DNA of 64,000 nt from an uncultured bacterium (lineage in GTDB: Bacteria > Bacillota > Clostridia > Lachnospirales > Lachnospiraceae). Location: positions 1 to 64,000 of the forward strand of contig CAMSTY010000002.1 of NCBI GenBank assembly GCA_947063875.1. The letters are read 5' to 3'. Below, piece by piece: positions 43,908-53,317 of this stretch (positions within the stretch are counted from its first letter, which is position 1; each line of letters begins with the position of its first letter). The notes beneath the pieces were generated by a model that worked only from the letters and a program-made list of their open reading frames with translations, had not been told where the DNA came from and searched no databases. Position numbers and translations under genes: made by a program.

Positions 43908-44780
43908 ATGGGGAAGAAAGCAGGTTTATTTCATACTCCAAGGATGCTGGCGATGGTATTGGCGGGAAATATGTTATACGCTCTGGCTGTGAAGCTGTTT
44001 CTTTTGCCGGCAGGACTTGTGACAGGGGGGACTACAGGAATCGCACTGGCGATGAATCACAGCCTGGGAATACCGGTGTCTCTGTTTGTTCTGGTATTTA
44101 ATATTTTGATGCTGGCGGCAGGTTATGTCCTGTTAGGGAAAACCTTTGCAATCACGACACTGATCAGCACATTTACTTATCCGATAGCGTTGGAATTGTT
44201 TGACCGGCTGCTGGGAGATCTGGTGATTACGCAGGATATTTTATTGTGCACCCTGTTTTCTGGCCTGGGGATCGGACTGTCTTTGGGAATTGTAATCCGT
44301 GCGGGCGCGTCAACCGGCGGCATGGATATCCCGCCGCTGGTGCTGAACCGTTATTTCCGGATTCCGGTATCTGTCAGTCTCTATGTGTTTGACTTTTGTA
44401 TCCTGTTGGCGCAGGCTTTCTGGAGTACATCGGAGAAGCTTTTGTACGGCATTCTGCTGGTGCTGACTTATACGGTGGTGCTGGATAAACTGATGCTGAT
44501 GGGGACAGCGCGCACGGAGGTAAAGGTAGTGACGCGTTATCCTGAAAAAGTCCGGGATGCTATCTTGCGGCAGCTGGATCGCGGAGTGACGATGATCTAC
44601 GGCGAGGGAGGTTATCTGCATCAGGAGACGCAGATGATTTTCAGTGTAATCTCAAACCGGGAACTTCCTCAGGTTGAGAAGCTGATTCGCGGGATTGACC
44701 CGGAAAGCTTTCTGGTGGTCAGCCGGGTCAGCGAGGTGCGGGGCCGGGGATTCTCCATGAGTAAGAAATATTATTCATGA
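43908..44780 (+). CDS. YitT-family membrane protein
   Basis: 290 residues. Five to six membrane spans in the first ~200 residues (NMLYALAVKLFLLPAGLVTG, VLVFNILMLAAGYVLLGKTF, GASTGGMDIPPLVLNRYFRI) match the YitT/DUF161 pattern, and the C-terminal ~90 residues (VTRYPEKVRDAILRQLDRGV) are a DUF2179 domain. The transported substrate is unknown for the family. AGGAGG precedes the start. Converges with hscC. Confidence 0.9.
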   Translation: MGKKAGLFHTPRMLAMVLAGNMLYALAVKLFLLPAGLVTGGTTGIALAMNHSLGIPVSLFVLVFNILMLAAGYVLLGKTFAITTLISTFTYPIALELFDRLLGDLVITQDILLCTLFSGLGIGLSLGIVIRAGASTGGMDIPPLVLNRYFRIPVSVSLYVFDFCILLAQAFWSTSEKLLYGILLVLTYTVVLDKLMLMGTARTEVKVVTRYPEKVRDAILRQLDRGVTMIYGEGGYLHQETQMIFSVISNRELPQVEKLIRGIDPESFLVVSRVSEVRGRGFSMSKKYYS

Positions 44781-44823
44781 TTTTGATAATGATTTTCAAT
44801 TTTTGGATAAAACGAGGAGCCGG

Positions 44824-46515
44824 TTACGGCTCCTCCATCATTTCAAGAAATTCTTTAAAGGCGTTTTTGGCTTCTTCTATGATTCCCTGATCGTAGGTGT
44901 TCAATGCTTTTTCAAATTTGCGGATCGCAGATTCCACAAACAGACGGTCTTCTCCCAGGCTTTCTTCATAGATGCGTTCCCCCCTCAACAGCAGGTATTT
45001 GTTTTCTTCCCGGTCTCTGGGATGGATTTTCAGGTAGGAAAGTGTCTTTAGCCGTTCTTCGATCTCCTCCGGCGTCATATCGATATCCCGGCCGAAGAAC
45101 ACTTTTTTCATCACATTCTGGTTGGAGACGACCTTGACCTCTACCTCCAGAAGAGAGTTGATATCATAAGTATAAGTGACGTCAACGGCCTCCTGACCGG
45201 CTTTGGCAGCAGGGATATCGATCAGCAGTTCGCCCAGGGACAGGTTGTTGGCTGCAAAGCGGCTTTCTCCTTGCAGGACGTTGACGCGGATCTTATCCTG
45301 GTTGTCGCGCACGGTATAGAGGCGTTCCGTACGGCTGGCCGGAATTACGGTGTTGCGTTCGATAATGGGGCAGAAGACGCCGTTCTCGTAGCGGTTATCG
45401 GCCCATTCCCGGACCACCTCAGTCCCCAGAGTGAAGGGGCAGACATCGGTCAGGATGACTTCTTTGATTGCCTCCTTGCGTTCTTTCATGGCGCCCTGAA
45501 TGGCAGCGCCGAGAGCGACGGCTTCATCCGGGTTGATATTGGTATCCGGCAGCATTTTGAAAAGCTTGCTCACAAAGCGGCGCACGATAGGGCTCTTGGT
45601 GGCGCCGCCGACCAAAACCACCTTATCAATATCCGACAGGCGTACGTGGGCGTCTGCCAGGCTGCGCTTTACCGGTTTGCGGATGCGTTCCAGAAGATCA
45701 TTACAGGCTTCTTCATATTTGGCCAGATCTACCTCTAATTCATAGGTTTCCTCATCAATCCGGCAGCGCATCATGGATACGCGTTTATCCGAGAAACCCA
45801 GCTTGCACTGTTCTGCCTGTTTGTGAATGTGCCGCAGAACCTTTTCATTCAGTGACAGGCGGTCCAGCTGCGGATACTTGTCAAAAAACATGGTTTCCAA
45901 CACGGCTGTGAAATCCTCGCCGCCCAGGAAGTTGTCTCCGGCTACGGCACGCACCTCTAAGATTGTGTCGAATAACTCCAGGATTGAGACGTCGAAGGTA
46001 CCGCCCCCCAGGTCAAATACCAGGAAACGGGCGGAATCGTGATTCTGATACAACCCATAGGCGATAGCGGCAGCCGTGGGTTCGCTGATAATTCGTTCTA
46101 CCTTCAGGCCGGCCATTTCTCCGGCCCGTTTCGTAGCCTTGCGCCGCTGGTCGTTAAAGTAGGCAGGGACGCTGATGACGGCTTCCGTCACCTCCTCACC
46201 AAGGTAGCTTTCTGCGTCCTCTTTAAGGACGCGCAGCACCAGGGCAGACAGCTCTTCTGCCAGAAATGTTTTGTGAAGCAGCTGAAACTGCTTTTTGCTG
46301 CCCATATCCCGCTTGAATACGGAGGCAGCGCTGCCAGGATAAAGCAGGCTGCGCTCCACGGCGGATTCTCCCACATAGACCTGCTCCTCTTCATCGATGC
46401 TGACGACAGAAGGAGTCAGATGCTTGCCGAGCCGGTTGGGAATAATTTTCGGCCCGTCTTCCGTAAAGCAGGCCACCAGGCTGTTGGTGGTCCCAAGATC
46501 AATTCCGATAATCAT
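44824..46515 (-). CDS. hscC: Hsp70-family chaperone of HscC type
   Basis: 563 residues. ATPase domain: IIGIDLGTTNSLVACF, VISVPAYFNDQRRKATKRAG, ISEPTAAAIAYGL, VFDLGGGTFDVSILEL, VVLVGGATKSPIVRRF. The substrate-binding domain (VCPFTLGTEVV, NTVIPASRTERLYTVRDNQ) is followed by a short helical lid, making it shorter than DnaK (~610-640) as HscC proteins are. The C-terminus lacks the EEVD/disordered tail. Transcribed together with the J-domain/TPR protein, whose stop lies 25 bases upstream; that protein is a likely dedicated co-chaperone. Confidence 0.88.
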   Translation of the reverse strand: MIIGIDLGTTNSLVACFTEDGPKIIPNRLGKHLTPSVVSIDEEEQVYVGESAVERSLLYPGSAASVFKRDMGSKKQFQLLHKTFLAEELSALVLRVLKEDAESYLGEEVTEAVISVPAYFNDQRRKATKRAGEMAGLKVERIISEPTAAAIAYGLYQNHDSARFLVFDLGGGTFDVSILELFDTILEVRAVAGDNFLGGEDFTAVLETMFFDKYPQLDRLSLNEKVLRHIHKQAEQCKLGFSDKRVSMMRCRIDEETYELEVDLAKYEEACNDLLERIRKPVKRSLADAHVRLSDIDKVVLVGGATKSPIVRRFVSKLFKMLPDTNINPDEAVALGAAIQGAMKERKEAIKEVILTDVCPFTLGTEVVREWADNRYENGVFCPIIERNTVIPASRTERLYTVRDNQDKIRVNVLQGESRFAANNLSLGELLIDIPAAKAGQEAVDVTYTYDINSLLEVEVKVVSNQNVMKKVFFGRDIDMTPEEIEERLKTLSYLKIHPRDREENKYLLLRGERIYEESLGEDRLFVESAIRKFEKALNTYDQGIIEEAKNAFKEFLEMMEEP

Positions 46516-46540
46516 AATCTGCCTTTCTATTGTGTCGATA

Positions 46541-49500
46541 TTACTTTTTCTTTGCCAATTGTTTCTGTAGATGGGTCAGTGTGGCCCGTGCGGTGATGCT
46601 GTGAGGATTCACTTCCAGAGTCTTTTCGTAGTAGGCAACTGCCTGCCCATAATCTTCGATGGCCTCATAGTACATAGCCAGGTACAGATAACCTTCAAAG
46701 CATACCTGATGACGGCATTGCCGACAGCGCAGGCATTCGTTCATCTGGCGAAAATAACTCAGGCCCTTTTCTGTCTCGCCCAGACAGATGTAGATCCAGG
46801 CGTGGCGCATCAGACGGGCCGGCCGGTAAGGCCGGTAGTTCAGGTAAATCTCCTCAGAGGCCCATTTGGTACGGGAAAAATGTTCTAAGGATTTTTGCGC
46901 ATGCAGTTTGGCGTCTTTAAAACGCCTCATGCGGAAGCAAAGGGAAGCCAGTTCCCATTCCAGTTCATGCAGTTCGTCGGGATCTGTCTCGATGGCCAAG
47001 GCTTTCAGATAACAGGCCTCCGCTTTTTTAAAGTCCATCAGCTGATCTTTGTAGTAGGAGGCAAGATCGCTGTAGCGGTCTGATTTCTGTTCTTTTTTGG
47101 CAGCCTGAACCCCCTTTTTGTAAGTAAGCAACGCGCGGGCGGTATGTCCCTGCAGGTACTGCACATCACCGATACGGGCGTAGTAGGAGTTATTGTCCGG
47201 GTCCTTTTCAAAATATTTTATCGCCTGTTTATAATCTCCCAGATAGCGGTATAAAAAACCGAGTTCCTTGAAAATGGTCTTGTCTTCCGGTTCGTTTTTC
47301 AGATTTTCCTGGTAGCACTCGATCGATTTCTGGTAGTCGCCCAATGCTTCGTAGCAGTCGGCGAGGTTGCTGTAGGGAAGCTGGCTTTTCTTATCTCCCA
47401 GATGCTCGAGCGCCTGTTCAAAATAGGAGATGGCTTTTCGGAAATCCCCGAGACGCTCATAGCAGCAGCCGATATTGTTGTAGATCACCCACTCATCCGG
47501 GCCATACTTTAAGGCTTCTTCAAAATCACGGATGGCTTCGTCAATGTCCATGTTGTGCATATAGAACAAACCACGATGAACGAGATCATGGCAGGTGGGG
47601 CGGGCATTGATCTGCCGGTCCATGTAGGCGACTGCTTTCTGGAAATCTTCGGGATTATTTTCGTCCTGATAGCGTTCTTTATAATAGTCAGCCAGCTTTT
47701 CGCAGGCCTCCCGGTGGATCTCCTTATGCTTGAGGGCCTCTTCATAGCATTCCATGGCCAATACTTTCATGCCGAGCGCTTCCTGGCACAAACCGGTATT
47801 GTAATGAAGGACCGCAGAATCTTCATATTGCTGCCTGGCGACCGCATAATCCGCCAGGGCCGCCTTATATTTCCCGTGATCCAAATGGATATGGCCGCGG
47901 ATCATCCGATACTGCATCCGGTCAGGATTCTGCTCAATGGCAGTGGAAAGATGCGCAAGCGCTTTTTCCAGGTCATTGTTATCCCAGTGCAGAAGTCCGA
48001 TTTCGTACTCAATTTCAGATAAGTCTTCGATATCCGTATCCGGATTCTCCCGCTCGGAAAAAAGAGCAGAGGCAAGCGGAAAGATTTTTTCCCGATCCTG
48101 CCGGTTTTCTGCCAGGTTGCGCAGGATCTTGACTTCGTAAAGGCGCAGGCAGGGACTGAATTCCACCTGGTTTTCCCGCGCGCGGTCCAGCACGCCCTTG
48201 GCATCCTGGAACTGGTCATGATAGAAAAATACCTGGGCGGCAAGCAGGTACGGCTTGTAATGGCCGGCGAAAATGTTGATTGCGTTATAATAGTCGTCAA
48301 CGACCTGCTGCCCTTTGCGCAACTCGTAAGCCGCTTCCTGCCTCTGGACATAAGCGGGATAATACCCTCCGTCCTCAGCGATTACCTGGTCGCAGGCATC
48401 GATACAGCGTTCGTATTCTTCATATTGGAAAAGGAGGTAAGCCTTATACTGCATGGCAGCCAGCTTGTCACGCAGGTTTGTGGCAGCACTTGCGGCAGTC
48501 TCTACATACTGCAAGGATTTTTCCTGATCCTTTAGTTCGTGGTAGCATCCGCTCAAAAGATGGCATGCCTGGAATTCGCGAGAGATACGTTTGCGGTTTT
48601 CCTCGGAGCCATCATCCGTCGTCTGGCGGATCAGTTCCAGCCAGCGCAGGAGGTGGGGAAGCGCCTGGGTATAACGATCGATCCGGTAAAGCAGGCGGCC
48701 GTAAAGATTCTCATAAGAATACTCGGTCTCGTCATCAAACGAAAACTGGTCCAGCAGTGCGACGGCATCTTCCGGGCGTTCATTCTGGAACAGGCACCAT
48801 CCCAACTCAATGGTATCATTTTTACGGGTGGTTTCGTCAATGTCCGGGTTGTCTAAGGATGCCTGATATTCCTGGATAAGGGCATCATTGGTAAAACTCA
48901 TCAATGCCAGGACTTCCTCATCCTGCCCGTCCATATCCAGAAGCTGCAGCATCCGCTCTTTGGCTTCATAGTACTCCTTTTTGTCAATCAGGTAACGCAC
49001 CATGCCAAGCTTGGCCATATAATGGGTAGGAAGCCGGTCCAGAAGCTGCTGCCAGAGTCCGGCGGCTTTTTCTTTCTCGTCCAGGGCCCAGTAGGCAAAC
49101 GCACAGTAGAGAAGGACATAGTCATCCGCGTCGGCAGAGGCTGTGAGCCGGTCGGCCAGTGTCCGGGCAGTGTCAGCCAGCAGCCGGAATGAACTGCTTT
49201 CCCGACTGGTGGAATATGTGAGATCATCCGCAGAAGCAGCACCGGCAAGCTTTACCGCGCAGATCATGCCTTCGGCCAGAATACGGGCATTCTCCTCCGG
49301 ATTGTCCGGTTGCGCCAGTTTGTTTTCACGGAAGGTTTCTAAAGCATCGGTAAGAATTCGCAGCCGTTCCGCATCCTCGTAAGGATGATAAAGCCGGAAG
49401 GCAGCCAGTTCATCCAGCTTTGCCGAGCAACCCTCCAGCTGCCGCTGGCTGATCTGCCGCCGGAGGGACAGATAATTGCGGATATAATCGTCGGCGGCCA

Positions 49501-50038
49501 TGGAGTCCGCATCCAGGACCTGGAACAGGTCAAAATCAATGGCTTCCGGATTCTCTATGTAATAAAGAACGTAATTCATAAAGTTTTCCGGAAACAGCTG
49601 CCTTAAGGATTCCTGGTCTTCCCGGATCTGGAAGGTCTGGTCGAGCAGCTGCCAGATGGTCTGCGGCAGATAGATATGATCCATCAGGTAGGCCATCAGC
49701 GCCTCCCGCGTCTGCAAAGAGGTATCCAGATCTTCGCAGAGAGGATCTGAGAGCAATTCCTGCCATGCCTGTATCTGTCTGCGCCGCCGAACATCGAGAT
49801 AGACCTGGTCGATACGGTCAATCCAGAGATCGATCTCGGTCTTTTCTTTCTGCTCTTCCTGCCGGGGCTGACGAACATAAGCAATAGCGCCCTCGTAAGC
49901 TTCCCGAAGACGTTTGAAACCTTCCGGATCGTCCTCCGGATTGGTGGTTTTTAATAAATTGAGATAGGCGGATTTGATAGCCGCCTCGTCAGAGGTCTCG
50001 GGAATCCCGAGTACGTGGAAGATAATAGCGTGTTCCAT
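46541..50038 (-). CDS. Giant J-domain/TPR protein, probable HscC co-chaperone
   Basis: 1165 residues. The first ~65 residues are J-domain-like (IFHVLGIPETSDEAAIKSAY, PEDDPEGFKRLREAYEGA). The HPD tripeptide is missing; NPEDDPEGF stands at that place, as in J-like proteins linked to HscC. From about residue 300 to the end there are many TPR units, clearest at 770-1090 (AVLHYNTGLCQEALGMKVLA, WVIYNNIGCCYERLGDFRKA, TIFKELGFLYRYLGDYKQAI). Encoded directly upstream of hscC in one operon. On the minus strand an extended -10 (TGGTACAAT, plus positions 50108-50116) can drive it. It probably recruits clients or membrane partners to HscC; that is inference. Confidence 0.85.
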   Translation of the reverse strand: MEHAIIFHVLGIPETSDEAAIKSAYLNLLKTTNPEDDPEGFKRLREAYEGAIAYVRQPRQEEQKEKTEIDLWIDRIDQVYLDVRRRRQIQAWQELLSDPLCEDLDTSLQTREALMAYLMDHIYLPQTIWQLLDQTFQIREDQESLRQLFPENFMNYVLYYIENPEAIDFDLFQVLDADSMAADDYIRNYLSLRRQISQRQLEGCSAKLDELAAFRLYHPYEDAERLRILTDALETFRENKLAQPDNPEENARILAEGMICAVKLAGAASADDLTYSTSRESSSFRLLADTARTLADRLTASADADDYVLLYCAFAYWALDEKEKAAGLWQQLLDRLPTHYMAKLGMVRYLIDKKEYYEAKERMLQLLDMDGQDEEVLALMSFTNDALIQEYQASLDNPDIDETTRKNDTIELGWCLFQNERPEDAVALLDQFSFDDETEYSYENLYGRLLYRIDRYTQALPHLLRWLELIRQTTDDGSEENRKRISREFQACHLLSGCYHELKDQEKSLQYVETAASAATNLRDKLAAMQYKAYLLFQYEEYERCIDACDQVIAEDGGYYPAYVQRQEAAYELRKGQQVVDDYYNAINIFAGHYKPYLLAAQVFFYHDQFQDAKGVLDRARENQVEFSPCLRLYEVKILRNLAENRQDREKIFPLASALFSERENPDTDIEDLSEIEYEIGLLHWDNNDLEKALAHLSTAIEQNPDRMQYRMIRGHIHLDHGKYKAALADYAVARQQYEDSAVLHYNTGLCQEALGMKVLAMECYEEALKHKEIHREACEKLADYYKERYQDENNPEDFQKAVAYMDRQINARPTCHDLVHRGLFYMHNMDIDEAIRDFEEALKYGPDEWVIYNNIGCCYERLGDFRKAISYFEQALEHLGDKKSQLPYSNLADCYEALGDYQKSIECYQENLKNEPEDKTIFKELGFLYRYLGDYKQAIKYFEKDPDNNSYYARIGDVQYLQGHTARALLTYKKGVQAAKKEQKSDRYSDLASYYKDQLMDFKKAEACYLKALAIETDPDELHELEWELASLCFRMRRFKDAKLHAQKSLEHFSRTKWASEEIYLNYRPYRPARLMRHAWIYICLGETEKGLSYFRQMNECLRCRQCRHQVCFEGYLYLAMYYEAIEDYGQAVAYYEKTLEVNPHSITARATLTHLQKQLAKKK

Positions 50039-50183
50039 ATTCTGATACTCCTCGTCTGTTTTATGCCTGGTGCTGCGTATGTAAACGCATGAAAGTTTTC
50101 TGGGAATATTGTACCACCTTTGGAGGGAAAGGGGAAGGGAGAAAAAATGACTTTTTTGTGGGGATTCTGGGGAGGGGTGTTGA

Positions 50184-50399
50184 AAAAACAGGCCAGAGGT
50201 TGGCAGGGACTGGCTCCAGTTTCCGGGGAAAGTGCTTCCAGGGCAAAAAGACGGCAGTCATGGTGAGGCATTCTTGCGCAGCCGTGTCTTCGCACGTTGC
50301 TGCTACGGCAACGGATTCGTACAACTGCCGTCTTTTTGCCCAGGAAGTACTAATCCCCTCCAAACGTCGCCAATCCCTGCCAACCCCTGGCCTGTTTTT
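50184..50399 (-). repeat. Nested-hairpin element, copy B (reverse orientation)
   Basis: Outer arms 50184-50213 and 50370-50399 pair in 28 of 30 positions, and both exceptions are G.U pairs if read on the minus strand. Inner arms CTTCCAGGGCAAAAAGACGG (from 50235, to 50258) and 50324-50347 pair in 23 of 24. The loop 50259-50323, read on the minus strand, contains the same GCAGCAACGTGCGAAGACAC core as copies A and C. Outer-arm sequence is unrelated to that of A and C apart from composition, yet self-complementarity is kept. Confidence 0.88.
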
Positions 50400-50506
50400 G
50401 GCTACACTTTCTCGATCGGTCAGGGCGCGGGAGTTCAGTTTTTTTGATAGGTTATTCTATTTTTTTCGGTCGTGGGGGAGTTGTATTCTTAGAAACATCG
50501 CAGATC

Positions 50507-50551
50507 TTGTACGGGATTCTATTGTACGGGATTCTATTGTACGAGATTCTA
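50507..50551. repeat. Tandem 15-bp repeat
   Basis: TTGTACGGGATTCTA twice exactly, then TTGTACGAGATTCTA. It lies in the 233-base segment between hairpin copies B and C. The 50039-50916 gap holds only these repeats and the promoter of the J/TPR gene; I see no gene in it. Confidence 0.9.
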
Positions 50552-50632
50552 ATATATTGTTTGGAGCAAGCACGCAGAACGTTTTTTCGAGTGGGAAGGC
50601 CCCAAAAAGCAGGCCTAGCAGGCCAGTAACCA

Positions 50633-50886
50633 GCAGCCGTGAAGCATGCCGCCAAAGGCGCCGAGGCCAGGCCAGGTTCGGCGACATTTGCAGGGTCTTG
50701 CTGTGTCTTAGGTAAAAAGGCGGCAGTTGTACGAATCCCTTTGAGGTAGCAGCAACGTGCGAAGACACGGCTGCGTAAGAACGCTTCACCGTGACTGCCG
50801 CCTTTTTGCCTTAGAGACAGCTGACCCGAAACGGGAGCCGAACCTGGCCTGGCCTCGGCGCCTTTGGCGGCATGTTTCACGGCTGC
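50633..50886 (+). repeat. Nested-hairpin element, copy C
   Basis: Same length (254 bp) and sense as copy A. Outer arms 50633-50682 and 50837-50886 pair in 49 of 50, the exception being a G.U pair. Inner arms 50711-50727 and 50794-50810 pair in 16 of 17, again with a G.U exception. Compared with copy A the left outer arm differs at 16 of 50 positions, and the right arm differs to match; the inner arm A-T pair of copy A (AAGACGG/CCGTCTT) is a G-C pair here (AAGGCGG/CCGCCTT). The loop differs at only two positions. It ends 30 bases from the 3' end of nrdD. Confidence 0.9.
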
Positions 50887-50916
50887 GTACCCCCGCCATA
50901 AACCCGATAAAAGTAT

Positions 50917-53094
50917 CTACAAATGAAGCACCCGATCACGAATCTCCTGAGTACGGCCCTGGTTCCAGAACTGAGTGCCAATGTAGCCGCAGGTACGGCG
51001 GGCCACGGTGAGCTTATTCTGGTCGCGGTTGCCGCAGTTAGGACACTCCCAGACCAGCTTGCCGGATTCATCCTCCATAACCTGAATCTCGCCGTCGAAC
51101 CCGCAGCATTCGCAATAATCGCTCTTCGTGTTTAACTCTGCATACATAATATTTTCATAGATGAACTGCATAACGCTTAAAACAGCAGGGATGTTATGCT
51201 GCATATTGGGGACTTCCACATAGCTGATAGCGCCGCCGGGGGACAGCTTTTGGAAATCCGCTTCAAACCGGAGTTTGGCAAAGGCGTCAATTTCTTCGCT
51301 TACATGGACATGATAACTGTTGGTGATGTAATTCTTGTCGGTTACACCCGGGATGATGCCGAAACGTTTCTGCAGGCATTTGGCAAAGCGGTAGGTAGTG
51401 GATTCCATGGGAGTGCCGTATACGGAATAGCTGATATTCTCTGCAGCTTTCCACTCGGCGCATTTGTCATTGAGACGCTGCATTACGTTTAATGCGAATT
51501 CTTTGGCCTCTGGGTCGGTATGAGGCTTTCCCATCATGCGCATCGTCATCTCGCAGAGGCCGGCATAGCCCAGGGAGATGGTGGAATAGCCATTATACAA
51601 AAGCTTATCAATCTTTTCGCCTTTTTCCAGACGGGCCAGCGCGCCGTTCTGCCAGAGGATAGGAGCCACGTCAGAAGGAGTACCAAGAAGCCGTTCATGG
51701 CGGCAGCGCAATGCCCGGTGGCATAATTCCAGCCGTTCATCCAGCACCTGCCAGAATACGTCCATGTCGCCGGCGGCGGTACAGGCCACATCCACCAGAT
51801 TGATGGTGACGACACCCTGGTTGAAACGGCCATAGAATTTGTGGCTTCCGTCTGCATTTTTCTGGGAATCCTCTACGGTCAGGAAGGAGCGGCAACCCAT
51901 GCAGGGGTAGACATCGCCGCGTTTCAACTCTTTCATGACCTTGGCGGAAATATAATCCGGCACCATGCGTTTGGCGGTGCAGCGGGCAGCCAGTTCCGTC
52001 AGATACCAGTAAGGAGAATCCGGGGTGATATTGTCTTCGTCCAGCACATAGATCAGCTTGGGGAATGCGGGGGTAATCCACACGCCATGCTGGTTTTTGA
52101 CGCCCTGCATCCGCTGACGCATCACCTCTTCGATAATCATGGCAAGATCGTTGCGGGTGCGGCCTTCGGGAACCTCTCCCAGATACATGAACACGGTTAC
52201 AAAAGGAGCCTGGCCATTACAGGTCATAAGGGTGATCAGCTGATACTGAATCGTCTGGATGCCACGGGTGATCTCATCCCTCAGCTGTTCTTCCGTGATC
52301 CGGTCGATAATCCGTTCGTCCAGAGGCTCGCCTAATTCTTTGCGCAGTTTGATGGTGTTTTCACGGATTTTTTTGCGGCTGACTTCCACAAAGGGGGCTA
52401 AATGGGACAAGGTAAACGTCTGCCCGCCGTACTGGTTGCTGGCCACCTGAGCTACGATCTGGGTGGTAATATTGCAGGCGGTGTAAAAGGAGTGAGGCTT
52501 CTCAATCATGGTTTCACTGATGACTGTGCCGCTTTGAAGCATGTCCTCCAGATCAATCAGGTCGCAGTTGTGTTCCCTTTGGGCAAAGTAGTCGGAATCA
52601 TGGAAGTGGATGATGCCCTCTCTGTGAGCGCGGACTACTTCCTCCGGCAGCAGCAGACGCATGGTCAGATCTTTGCTGACCTCGCCGGCCATGTAATCTC
52701 TCTGAGTGGAGTTGATTACCGGGTTCTTATTGGAGTTCTCCTGCTTGACCTCTTCATTCATGCGGTCGATCAGGGAAAGGATACCGTTGTCCGTGGTGTT
52801 GGCTTTACGGGCCAGTTCGCGCTTGAAGCGGTAACGGACGTATTTCTGAGCGACTTCATAGCCGCGCATTTCCATGATGCCTTTTTCCACCATATCCTGG
52901 ATATCTTCCACATTTGCCGCGTGCGGCAGTTCATGGAGCTGCTTTTCAATCGTCTCGGCAATAGCGTCGATCTGATAGGGGTTGAGCTGGTGAATCTTGG
53001 GAATCTCGTGGTTAGCCTTGGTGATGGCGTTCTTGATCTTGGAGATCTCGAAAGAAACTTCTTCGCCGTTGCGTTTGATGACTTTTAAAATCAT
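50917..53094 (-). CDS. nrdD: Anaerobic ribonucleoside-triphosphate reductase
   Basis: Oxygen-sensitive glycyl-radical enzyme that makes deoxynucleotides. 725 residues. N-terminal ATP-cone (VIKRNGEEVSFEISKIKNAI), catalytic barrel, a C-terminal zinc site (CECCGFDG and WECPNCGNRD) and the glycyl-radical loop in RRTCGYIGTQFWNQGR. A tandem NrdR-box pair lies just upstream (53129-53175). The usual activase gene nrdG is not next to it: downstream there are only 30 bases and then hairpin copy C. The activase must be elsewhere, or was separated by the repeat insertion. Confidence 0.96.
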   Translation of the reverse strand: MILKVIKRNGEEVSFEISKIKNAITKANHEIPKIHQLNPYQIDAIAETIEKQLHELPHAANVEDIQDMVEKGIMEMRGYEVAQKYVRYRFKRELARKANTTDNGILSLIDRMNEEVKQENSNKNPVINSTQRDYMAGEVSKDLTMRLLLPEEVVRAHREGIIHFHDSDYFAQREHNCDLIDLEDMLQSGTVISETMIEKPHSFYTACNITTQIVAQVASNQYGGQTFTLSHLAPFVEVSRKKIRENTIKLRKELGEPLDERIIDRITEEQLRDEITRGIQTIQYQLITLMTCNGQAPFVTVFMYLGEVPEGRTRNDLAMIIEEVMRQRMQGVKNQHGVWITPAFPKLIYVLDEDNITPDSPYWYLTELAARCTAKRMVPDYISAKVMKELKRGDVYPCMGCRSFLTVEDSQKNADGSHKFYGRFNQGVVTINLVDVACTAAGDMDVFWQVLDERLELCHRALRCRHERLLGTPSDVAPILWQNGALARLEKGEKIDKLLYNGYSTISLGYAGLCEMTMRMMGKPHTDPEAKEFALNVMQRLNDKCAEWKAAENISYSVYGTPMESTTYRFAKCLQKRFGIIPGVTDKNYITNSYHVHVSEEIDAFAKLRFEADFQKLSPGGAISYVEVPNMQHNIPAVLSVMQFIYENIMYAELNTKSDYCECCGFDGEIQVMEDESGKLVWECPNCGNRDQNKLTVARRTCGYIGTQFWNQGRTQEIRDRVLHL

Positions 53095-53128
53095 GGTATA
53101 CCTCCCATAGAAAGCTATCGTATAAAAT

Positions 53129-53175
53129 CACTATAAATAGTTTTGGCATTGAAGATAAAACACAAGATATAGTGA
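53129..53175 (-). promoter_or_regulatory. Tandem NrdR boxes upstream of nrdD
   Basis: TCACTATAAATAGTTT (53129-53144) and ACACAAGATATAGTGA (53160-53175) are NrdR-box-like 16-mers (consensus close to acaCwAtATnTwGtgt). Their starts are 31 bases apart, three helical turns, the spacing typical for NrdR pairs. They lie 35-80 bases before the nrdD start, so the ribonucleotide reductase is very likely repressed by NrdR. Confidence 0.75.
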
Positions 53176-53260
53176 AGACGGCTTCTATTATAGCTGGTTT
53201 GAGAGAAGAATGCAAGAGGGAAATCAGAGAAAAATAAACAAGTGGGGAACGAAGGCCATC

Positions 53261-53296
53261 AGCCGCCCGGACAAAAGGAGACGGGCCCGGGCGGCT
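53261..53296. terminator. GC-rich hairpin downstream of the DUF362 gene
   Basis: AGCCGCCCGG and CCGGGCGGCT with a ~16-base loop, 22 bases after the DUF362 stop (minus strand). No strong T-run follows on either strand, so terminator function is uncertain. Confidence 0.45.
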
Positions 53297-53317
53297 TGAA
53301 AAGTCCTTCCCAACTTA

